Of a DNA stretch of 64,000 bases, positions 55,576-64,000 are shown in pieces. Position numbers and translations under genes: made by a program. Under the pieces are notes generated by a model. It did no database searches. It had not been told where the DNA came from and saw only the letters and a list, made by a program, of their open reading frames with translations. The DNA is from Ancylostoma caninum. Lineage: Eukaryota; Nematoda; Chromadorea; Rhabditida; Ancylostomatidae. Every line of letters starts with the position of its first letter. Within the stretch, counting starts at the first letter, position 1. The DNA is taken from positions 1,240,001 through 1,304,000 of the forward strand of contig JBAJFG010000314.1 of the NCBI GenBank assembly GCA_037903475.1, written 5' to 3'.

Positions 55576-56573
55576 TGTCCACAGCTCGTGCGGAAAATTT
55601 CAATCTCTTGAGCTCTTCATGGAAGAGAATATGGGCAAAAGAACAAAAGTTGCAATCTTTTTGTTCACTACTGTAAGTCGTGTGCTGTAAATTATGTATA
55701 GTGTCTTGACAGATGGGTCAGTATTAGTAGACTCCCGAAACTAAGCTGTGTTACATATCGTACTGGTATGCTTACTAGCTTAGTGGCCTCCGCTGCAGTT
55801 ATGGCTATGCTTACGTGGCAGGGCAGCTCCATGCCTTCTGACGCAGGCCGGTTGTGCCCCCAGCTTTAGCGCCACACCTGTTTGAGTGCATCAGGTAGCG
55901 CGTTTCCTGCTAGTTTTTCCTCCTATGCGTTGGTTTTGGAATCTGCTAGCCTCTGATAATGGGCAATCCTGAGAAATCGCGACAATCTGGAAGTGTTCCA
56001 AGAAAAACAGATGGTTAGTTCAAAGCAGCGAAAAAACCACCATAGAGTCCTCGCAACTATCAACGTGACTCACTTCAGTGTGAAAAGTCGCTGTGTTAAA
56101 CATAACCAGCTTCTGAGAAGTGTTAGAATGAATAAACCACCACTGTCTCAATCTAGAGAACAGTATGACCAGTTCGGTTTAGATAAATACATTATGAAGT
56201 TTATACACGTCTCATTTGCTGACTTCTACCGGAACGAGAAGTGGAAAAAATTTCTTTCTTGTGTTAGGCCTATCGCACACTTCATAGCGACACCGTCGTT
56301 GCTAAAAAAGTTACAAGTTCTCGCATTTCATTGCAAAATTTGCATTGATTAGTGTGCTTTCATAGGATAATGTGCGAAGACAATTGAGGAGACGGTGTCA
56401 GTGAAAAATGTGTTATGGACCTTAGGTTGATGGAGAAGTTCCGCTGGATTTTTCCACCGATCAATTTTTTTCGCAATTCCACGAAATTATGACTTGTACA
56501 AGCGGTTTACTCTTCATAATAGGTAAAGAGCATTGCTCATGAAGCTCTTAATTTGCTTTCCACCATCTACTTA
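55576..56573. other. Unassigned
   Basis: The longest plus-strand frame (55993-56352) has no recognisable motif and no codon or splice support. Confidence 0.3.
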
Positions 56574-56841
56574 CAGTGGACGTCAAAGACGGTGGCCCAT
56601 CCACGGCCTAGAGAAGATCGCCGCGCGACCGCGCCGCGCGCACCGGGATCGGTTTCGTCTGCCTCCGGAATGCTATTCCTGGGCGCTTTCTTCCCGATTC
56701 GGTCGAAAATCCTTAAAAGGGTGGAAAACCTGCTAGAAATACCATAAGAGCAGCAGAACACATCGGCTATGGCTCCCGCGGTGCGGTTGTGCGGCGTCTT
56801 TCTCGAGGCCGCGAATGGGCCACCGCCGTTGACGTCCACTG
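56574..56841. mobile_element. TA-flanked MITE, family 1, copy 4 (268 bp)
   Basis: CAGTGGACGTCAAAGACGGT at the left and ACCGCCGTTGACGTCCACTG at the right, TA on both sides. Same CG-rich subterminal blocks as the other copies. Confidence 0.92.
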
Positions 56842-57873
56842 TATGTATATTTCAGAAAATTTGTTTGCGCGTGAGTGCGCAGTTGGTTGAGGTGGCGCGC
56901 ATTGTCCAGCGCTTGTGGGTAGATGCTCTCCAAAACAAGGAAATTCGATAATCTCCATAGAAGAAGACGGTGAGACATGCCTCTGGGGGTTCCCCAGTAG
57001 CAGAGCACAACCATTAAGAAAATATCGAGTAAAACGATTTTGCTGGTTTTCCACCATTTTTGCTCAAGGAACGCAGAAGACATGTTTCCTGGGGTTCTCC
57101 TATACGCTGATCATGAATGAATATGACAACTATTCCCTCCAGAAATATCGATACGTTGACCTTTGCGACTTCATGGGTTTTTCGCATCCTTGTTCAAGAG
57201 CAAGTGGCATCAGGGCTCTTTATTAAGGTAAACGCGATTATGACAAGTATCTCGCACTTTAGTGTCAACTTTGTCGAAAAAAAATAGACTTCGATTTTTT
57301 TTTCGCATGAAAGACGGAATTTACGGGAAAACGTGTAGATGGAATGGGAGATAGGAGGGAGATAAGAGTGAAAGGGGAAGAGGCAAATTGGCAGTAGAGG
57401 TGTAATTGCTGGAGGATAGCTGGAGAGATGAAGAGATGATCCAGAAAGATTGAATGTAAGAAAGAAAGTGGGAAGTGTTTTGATGGAAACTTCACATCAT
57501 AGATGGAATACCAGTCAGTCTTCCCTTGAGCCACTATGCAGGAATTATGGAGAAGCGAAGTAGTGAATGCGACGTATTGCCATCTCAGAGTGAATTTCTG
57601 GCAAACATGCAGCACTTCACGTATAACATCTGGCAACAAATCCTGGCAGGAAATATGGTCAATTTGACTCTGCTCATATACACAGCTCGGGAGCCAGTCG
57701 GACGACGCCACGCAGTGGCGGCAACCGGCTGGTTATAACAATCTTGCTTCTCATTGCTCGCTAGAGCTTGTTTACTATAGCAAAGAATGTGACTTTCCAA
57801 GGCGAAATGAACGAACACTTCAGGGACTTTTGAGTGTTCTTCTTAAATCTGAATCAAGTGCATATAATACATA
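56842..57873. other. Unassigned
   Basis: No gene supported. 'cctggggttctcctatacgctgatcatgaatgaatatgac' near 57090 resembles an inverted, decayed satellite unit of the 6.5-kb type. Confidence 0.3.
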
Positions 57874-58098
57874 CAGTGCACGTCAATGGCGTTGGCCCAC
57901 GCGCCGTAATCGATGTTTCTGCTGCTGTGTTTCTACCAACTTTTCTACCCGATTTCAAGGATTTTTGACCAAATCGGGAAGAAAAGAGACCAGAAATAGC
58001 ATTCCAGCGGTAGACGACACCGATCCTGGCGCGCGCGGTGCGGTCGCGCTGCGTCTTTCTCGAGGCCGCAGATGGGCCACCGCCATTGCCGTTCACTG
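57874..58098. mobile_element. TA-flanked MITE, family 1, copy 5 (225 bp)
   Basis: CAGTGCACGTCAATGGCGTT at the left and CCGCCATTGCCGTTCACTG at the right, TA on both sides. About 45 bases of the left CG-rich block are deleted. Confidence 0.9.
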
Positions 58099-58960
58099 TA
58101 TATATGTAGTCCTTCTCAAAACCTCACGCTGCAACTCCCATCTCCTGAGCCGCGCCGCATCTTCTTTGCGTGGTGCGACTTGGGCCATGCGCGATGGGCT
58201 GGTATTTCGCGAACAACGAGCGCAATTCGAAATCGGTGCTCACTGGGCCAAGCATGACCCACTACTTTTGGTAGGGCTATGCAACAAAGTCTTCGTTTTT
58301 TTGTTCGGATTCACGCGTTGTTTTCACTTTTTTCAGCAAAAGGGATCTTCATATCGCTGAGCATAACACCGTTCCATTTCACCGCATAGTTATCACACAA
58401 GATTACTGCGTAGAAATAACTCACGTGCACACCCTGATATGAATTGCCCTTACGACAGTGTACGTCCACGCGTAAGGACGTCTCTCATACCATATTGAGT
58501 GACGAGTTCTCAATTTGATAGTTTTTCTGACCTGCAAAGTTTCTGATAACGTGGTAAACGGCGCGCTTGTGGACAGGGCCAGCGTCCCACGCCGGAATAA
58601 CCTAGTCATACATACGCGATGGGCCATGCGTGGTTGGCCCAGCGGAATTCGGAATACGGCTACATGTTCCAAAAGAAGTCGAAAGATGGCACAATCCCTC
58701 TCCAACTCAAAATAATAAGAGATACATATCAGTGCAAGGAGGGGGAGAGAAGGGTGAGGTAATGTGCCCCAGCTGAGGCCTGTTAGTTTTTTTAGGTCTT
58801 TTTATTTAGAATGTAGGAAAATCGGTACAGAAAAAGAGCAGAGTAGAACGAGAACTTCTGTCCTGGCCGTTTTTTTTCCTTGCTCGCTGCATCACGTCAA
58901 TGGATTTAACCTACTCTGATGAGAGCCATAACATCCTCCAATGAGTCGCTCGGACAGCAG
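58099..58960. other. Unassigned
   Basis: The motif 'gcgatgggc...gg' occurs at about 58190 and 58617 (cgcgatgggccatgcgtggttgg), possibly a small dispersed repeat. No gene. Confidence 0.3.
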
Positions 58961-59155
58961 CGTACTATACTTCGGAACGAATAACGTATTCGAATAAAAA
59001 TTTGAATCCGAAATTTGGCTGTTCGATGAAAGCCCATTTTCGAATTTATTCGAAATTCGACTATTCGAAAAAAGAGCGTTTTCGAATTTATTCGAAATTC
59101 AATTCGATTTCGTCTCGGATAATCGAATAATTTCGGATAATCGGAGAAATTATGT
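58961..59155. repeat. Degenerate TTCGAATTTATTCGAAATTCG array
   Basis: Repeats of 'ttcgaatttattcgaaattcg' and 'cggataatcg', similar in kind to the arrays in the 41461 element but without the paired partner. Confidence 0.65.
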
Positions 59156-59599
59156 GTCCGCAATGTTCTTCTTTCCTAGTCTCCAGACTTCGCGTAATTT
59201 TATCGAGTAGTCCGCAATGAAGGAATGAGCAGCATTGTCCTCGATCTCTTCAGGCACCGTTTATTTTTCTGTATACTCAGAGTGAACATTGAATAGAACA
59301 TTGAATGTGTACATTTCTAAAATCTATCACTCAGCGACTTGGATTTTGGCTTCCCTCAATGTCACTGTTGAAAAGAGACAGGCACGTATATCTTCGAGGG
59401 CATCATTCTGCCCTATTTTCCCGCGTGAAGTTTCAACTTCATATGAGATTGTAATGCAAACATCATGATCCAAAGTTCGCATTTTCCTACCCTAATCACC
59501 AATCAATGTCCGACTATGTATCTAGGATATTCGTCTTAACGATTAGAAGCTTCGCTATGAATGAAACAAAAAAGAACAACAACCTCACCTTATAAGGAA
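59156..59599. other. Unassigned
   Basis: Nothing supported. Confidence 0.3.
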
Positions 59600-60240
59600 T
59601 TGCGCGCCGGCGTCCAAAAGCGGAGGAAACGGGACCAGTGCTGTGATAATGGTGTGCTGGCGTGCAGATGTGGGGAAATGTCTGGAGAGCTGTTCAACGC
59701 CGTGATAATGACGCGCCGGCGCCCGTAAGTGGAAGAGACAAGTCCACCACTCTGATAAGGCTGCGCCGCTGCTCAAATGTGGGGGAGACGGATCTACTGC
59801 TGTGATAAGTGTGTGCCGGCGCGCAGAAGTTGAGGAGATGGGTCCAGTGCTGTGATAAGTGTGCGTTGGCGCCCAGAAGTTGGGGAGACAGATCCACTGC
59901 TGTGACAAGTGTGTGCCGGCGCCCAGAAGTTGATGAGATGGGTCCACTGCTGTGATAAGGGTGTACTGGCGCCCAGAAGTTGGGGAGACGGATTTACTGC
60001 TGTGAAAGTGTGTGCCGGCGCGCAGAAGTTGAGGAGATGGGTCCACTGCTGTGATAAGTTCATAGTTCAGAAACCAATGATTTCACAGAGAGAACTTCCT
60101 TGCAACAGCAGATTTGTAGCGGATAGGTCTCCGCAATTCCCAAGCAACTCAGAAAACATGAGTTGGCATAGATAGGCGCTCAGAAGTTGAGAAGACGGGT
60201 CCACTGCTGTGATAAGGGTGCGCCGGCGCCAAATATGTGG
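59600..60240 (-). repeat. Minisatellite C, 50-bp unit, about 11 copies
   Basis: Unit AGAAGTTGAGGAGATGGGTC + CACTGCTGTGATAAGTGTG + GCCGGCGCCC, period 50 bases. It is interrupted at 60060-60175 by about 115 bases of other sequence, after which one more copy follows. Reverse complement of array B. Confidence 0.92.
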
Positions 60241-60624
60241 ATTAAAAGCGCCAAGATGAGGTGATATCACATTCCTCTTATCACATCGCTGAACTCGTGA
60301 GCCGGCGATTCTCCACTTCTGCACGCCGGCGCACATCAGTCCGAGATTGCGCACCATAGCCATAGTCGTGCCATACGGACCTATTTGTCTGCTGAACCCA
60401 CTGTTGTTGGGAGTGCCCCTGCACCGATTAGAAATAACCGTACGCGACGTGTTCCCCTCCAAGTGAGGGTCATAGCGGAACCGAGTATGTAGCGGTAATA
60501 GTCAAACGATTGCACCCTGTAATGGGCATTATTTTTATTTGTATATATTCTTTCTTCCATCTCACACCACCTCTTCTGTTGGTTCCCTTTCATTTATGCA
60601 TAAACATACCCCACCCTCCCTTTT
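60241..60624. other. Unassigned flank
   Basis: One further decayed minisatellite unit at about 60300-60340 (CTTCTGCACGCCGGCGCAC). No gene. Confidence 0.4.
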
Positions 60625-60775
60625 ATGTTATGTTATGTTTATTACATGAATAAGTCACGTGAGGGAAATATAATACAATATAAAATACAGTTATAATACA
60701 TATAAACCAGAATGCGGGCATGTTATTACAAGTACACTGGCCTGTTCAACAATTTGGCATCGCACAACATTCCTT

Positions 60776-63485
60776 CTACGGAACCAGATATAAGTCTATA
60801 ATCTTGCTCAATGCATTAACACCGCGACGCAATGCATTCCTGTTGCTAATTTTAAGATATTCAGAACCTGCTTTGTTGGCAAAAAAGTAATATCTGATGT
60901 TATGCTTGGCTCGTTGCACATAATGTTTGATATTTTTTCCTCTAGTGACTGATTCCCTTGCGGTACAGAAGAATTTAGGTCTCAAGCCGCATTTGCCTGT
61001 TAAGATTTTATGAAAGAGCATAAGATCAAGTTTTCGCCTCCGATAAGCTAAAGAACGCAAGTCGAGTAAGTCATTCCTTTCGGCGGCTAAGGGAATCTGC
61101 TTATAATTGAATCCACGAGTCCGCGTCATTAGTTTCCTAGTGAAACTATTCTGTACGCGTTCTAATTTGTTCACAGAAGTAATTTTGTGCGGATTGAACA
61201 CTGCCGTGCCATATTCTAAAATAGGACGGATGTAGGTCTTATAGGCTTTAATCAGGGTTTGACTTTTCTTAGTAGAGAGAGCCTTGGAAAGGCTTTAGGA
61301 GGCTTTGCAAGAAATTTCTTCACAGTGCAAGTCAAAGCTCAAATCATTTGTTATGAGAAAACCAAGATCTCTTACTTGTTCAACTCTTTGGATTGGCACA
61401 TCCCCAATTTTGTATGACAGGAATCGGTTTTTAGATCCCAGATGAATGACCTTTGTTTTTTCTCTGGACAGAGGGAGATGCCACATTTGTGACCATTGGT
61501 CAGCTATTTCGACAGCCCTTTGTAATACCTGGAAATCTGCTGATTTTTTATTCGCATAGTAGATTTTGATGTCGTCTGCGGATACACTGACTTTTGCGCC
61601 TGTTGAAATGATAGCTGAGGGTAAGTCATACGTGTAAATGTTGAAGAGCACTGGTGAAAGCACTCCACCCTGTGGAACTCCGCTGGTAGCATGCCGAGGT
61701 CTAGAAAGGCATGAATTTACGCGCACGACAAAGGTTCTTTGTGTAAGGAATGCTTCTCTTCATGCCACAATGCGGTGATGGATTCCAACCTGTTTTAACT
61801 TGATAATAAGTCTTTTGTGGCATACACGATCAAAAGCTTTGGCGAAGTCAAGATACACGACATCAATACATTCGCCTTTGTCTAAGGACATAGTCCAGTC
61901 ATTCAAGGACTGTAACATTGCAGTCACAGTCGATTTTCCTTTTCGAAATCCATGTTGAAATTCTGAGATAATTGAATGCTCTTCAAGATGTGCACAAATT
62001 CTTTTCTTAAGTATTTTTTCGAAGGTTCTAGCAAAAAGTGAAGTTATACTTATAGGACGAAACTCCCTGGGAGTGGTACTATGAGCCTTTTTGGGGATCG
62101 GTGTGACAATTGAAACTTTCCACCTTTCAGGGACGTCCGCTTTCATGAATGATAAATTGAATACGTATGCTAGTGGTCCACTAATAGCGGAGGCAATATT
62201 TCGAATAAACTGGAATGGAACTCTATCAGGTGTTTCAGAATGAGAAGGTGGCCATTTCGAGAGAAGTTCGAAAATTTCATCAGCATGAAACCATACGGAT
62301 TCCTGCATTGTGGGATAACATGGATGGGAAGAAGCTGGGTCCATAGAAGAAGTATTAGAGGAGTAAACTTCCTCAAATACTTCAGCAAATGCTTCAGCTC
62401 TTTGAACATCAGAAATTATTAGTGTCCCATCTTCTCTTTTCAGTGGACCTAGTTTTGTTTTATGTCGCAGTTTGCAATTGAGATATTTGTAAAATGCCGT
62501 CTTATTTTTGGACTCAACTAGTTTCCTTTCAATAGACTCGTTATATTTCAAGAGTTTTCGATTGAACTTATTGTTCAATTCTTTGAATTTAGACCAGAAT
62601 CTAGCGGTATGGTTAGACATAGCCCGTTCCCATGCTTGTGTTCTTTTTCTGTCAAGTTCAAAAAGGTAACGTGGAAGTCGTGTTCCTTTGATGGGCACCC
62701 GTTCGATTGGGAGGGAGTGGTGCATTATTGTGATGAAAAGTTCATATATGTCATTGACGGAAAGAGTTGGTTGGAAACAGCCATACCAGTCAACCCCCTG
62801 TAAGTAATTCTTTATATCTTCGTAATTAGCACCGCTATAGTTTCTTCTTGTAATAAATTCTGTTTCGTATGAAGAAATTCTCAGAGTGAATGTGACTGAA
62901 TTGTGACCACTAGATCCTACGGGAGCCTTGATCATTGTATCAGATATTAGCATTGGGTTTGTACTGAGGAGTAGGTCCAAAGTGTTATTTCCCAAGGTTT
63001 CTCCACTGACATGTTGTGTGAGATTGTGAGTTGCGCACAGTTCAAGAGGGGATTAAGATGCACTGCATGGTTGTTTGAGAGTCGGTGGGATGTCCCAATT
63101 GATTTTTGGTAAGTTAAAGTCCCCTGTAAGAATGCAATGGCGATCGCAAGAAATAAGATCGCTCAAAGCTTTAAAAAGTTGTTCGGTCATAGTCACTGAG
63201 CACTCTGGGGTTCTGTAAACAACAACAATTCTAACATTGTCCTTACTAGTTATCATATCACAACAAAGTATTTCGTAGGCATCTTGCACAGACTCGAAAT
63301 ATTTGCACTGGAGAAAGATGGTTTTTAGCTAGAATCATAACACCGCCGCCTTTTCTATGAAGGCTGTCAGACCTGATAGTCTCGTACAGCGGGAGCCACT
63401 CACCAGGAAGACACGATATTTCAACGCTGTCATTTAGCCAGGTTTCAGTGAGCATTATTATATCAAATTTATATCGCTTCATCAA
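60776..63485 (-). pseudogene. LINE 4 ORF2: endonuclease-reverse transcriptase, broken
   Basis: Endonuclease: MLTETWLNDSVEI, RKGGGVMILA, ILTGDFNLPKINW, then SSGHNSVTF, where a catalytic SDH is expected, so the Asp is replaced by Gly. The RT core (62995-61760) carries EFRPISITSLFARTFEKIL, ISEFQHGFRKGKST and VVYLDFAKAFDRVCHKRLI. After a stop at about 61757 it resumes SGVPQGGVLSPVLFNIYTYD and VSADDIKIYY (FADD usual). A further break at about 61290 precedes the tail YIRPILEYGTAVFNP. At least four frame breaks or stops. Confidence 0.9.
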
Positions 63486-63572
63486 GAACGAGAGATGACG
63501 AATTTTTAATCACGGATGGTATGTTCGCCATCATGCATTTCAGATCTTTATCTGAGTTCCGGAGAATCTTGC

Positions 63573-64000
63573 TTAGTTTGAATGTTGAACAGGCGAAGAT
63601 ATTTCAGAAAATGCTACACGACCAGTTAAATCGTCATTAGTAATAGTGTCAAATTGGCGTTGAGTGGGTGAGCACTGAGAATTGTGACTTATTTGGGGAG
63701 TACTGAAGATCGGTTTAAGACTACTACGTCGAGCGGCTCGCTCTGCTCGGAACCTATCCCTTTCTGTTTTCGTCAGAGAGGGTCTTATGAAGATCTTTTG
63801 GACCGAGTAGTTCTTTAAGCGAGGCGCACGGGACAGCATCAACTTCGCATAAAATGACGAAGGTAAAACGATTTTCACAAGCCTGGGAAATGAGTGATTG
63901 AATCGACCCATCCTATAAACTGACATAGGAGAGCATTCAACACCTAGATAATCCATAATAAGACGAACTGAGTTGATATCATCTATAACTCTACAGGATG
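63573..64000 (-). CDS. LINE 4 ORF1, C-terminal part (runs off right edge)
   Basis: The frame is open from the window edge to the stop at 63573. It contains CSPMSVYRMGRFNHSFPRLV, RLKNYSVQKIFIRPSLTKTE and RDRFRAERAARRSSL, which align with LINE 3 ORF1 (CSPVSMFRLGIPK, FIRPSLTQEER). ORF1 appears intact where visible, although ORF2 is broken. Confidence 0.82.
   Translation of the reverse strand, partial: SCRVIDDINSVRLIMDYLGVECSPMSVYRMGRFNHSFPRLVKIVLPSSFYAKLMLSRAPRLKNYSVQKIFIRPSLTKTERDRFRAERAARRSSLKPIFSTPQISHNSQCSPTQRQFDTITNDDLTGRVAFSEISSPVQHSN

Larger units (their letters stand above)
60625..64000 (-). mobile_element. CR1-like LINE 4, degraded, truncated by the window edge
   Basis: Minus strand. 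The 3' end lies near 60625 with an ACATA-type repeated tail (tatgttatgttatgtttatt on plus). ORF2 occupies about 63485-60776 in several frames, and ORF1 continues past 64000. It is distinct in sequence from LINEs 1 and 3. Confidence 0.88.

Noticed and set aside
55790..55960. Possible structured RNA (GC-rich, short inverted strings)
   Set aside because: No cloverleaf or known small-RNA pattern could be fitted.
57265..57711. 148-residue minus-strand frame
   Set aside because: No motif, no consistent splice sites, and overlapping frames on the other strand look equally good.

Overview
The window looks like nuclear DNA from a repeat-rich nematode, probably a parasitic clade V species (inference). 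The reasons are a recognisable SMG-2/UPF1 gene with small introns, acceptors of the TTTCAG type and some TTAAG, and a TE set of CR1-like LINEs, mariners, Tc1/mariner-type MITEs and Penelope-like elements. Host genes are few. Most of the 64 kb is transposon-derived, much of it nested or rearranged.

Layout. 158-2652 (minus): first exons of SMG-2/UPF1 (N-terminal tail and Cys/His-rich zinc domain); the helicase lies off the left edge. 3.0-5.5 kb: a foldback repeat and weak exon-like ORFs. 5.86-9.13 kb: a 1.63-kb segment duplicated in tandem with almost no divergence. It contains a ~115-bp satellite and the 5' end of a CR1-like LINE. 8.6-12.8 kb: that LINE, with broken ORFs, sits cleanly inside the satellite. 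13.4-14.8 kb: a TA-flanked MITE, a PIF/Harbinger transposase relic and a minisatellite. 15.2-20.8 kb: one minus-strand LINE copy interrupted by three unrelated insertions: a mariner, a GC-rich foldback, and a Penelope-like element with a 13-bp target duplication. 20.9-26.6 kb: an element bounded by TTCCGACTTCCGA arrays, a TA-flanked DNA transposon relic and a MITE. 28.1-37.7 kb: a near-perfect inverted repeat with two 2,682-bp arms. Its 4.26-kb centre is almost entirely one CR1-like LINE with both ORFs open. 39.6-45.5 kb: a long (AC)n tract, MITEs, minisatellites and an element flanked by TTCGAATA arrays. 45.9-51.7 kb: candidate host exons mixed with GC-rich repeats and a second, reverse-transcriptase-deleted Penelope-like element. 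52.9-58.1 kb: a TIR element, a mariner relic and two more MITEs. 59.6-60.2 kb: a 50-bp minisatellite. 60.6-64.0 kb (minus): a third CR1-like LINE, degraded, running off the right edge.

The only gene with a secure cellular role is SMG-2/UPF1 (nonsense-mediated mRNA decay). A membrane-protein-like gene at 51.0-51.7 kb and a few single exons are probable host genes that I cannot name. I see no operon, CRISPR, tRNA or rRNA. The most unusual structures are the inverted duplication centred on an intact LINE, the four-element nest, the fresh tandem duplication, and the related minisatellite family present at five loci in both orientations.
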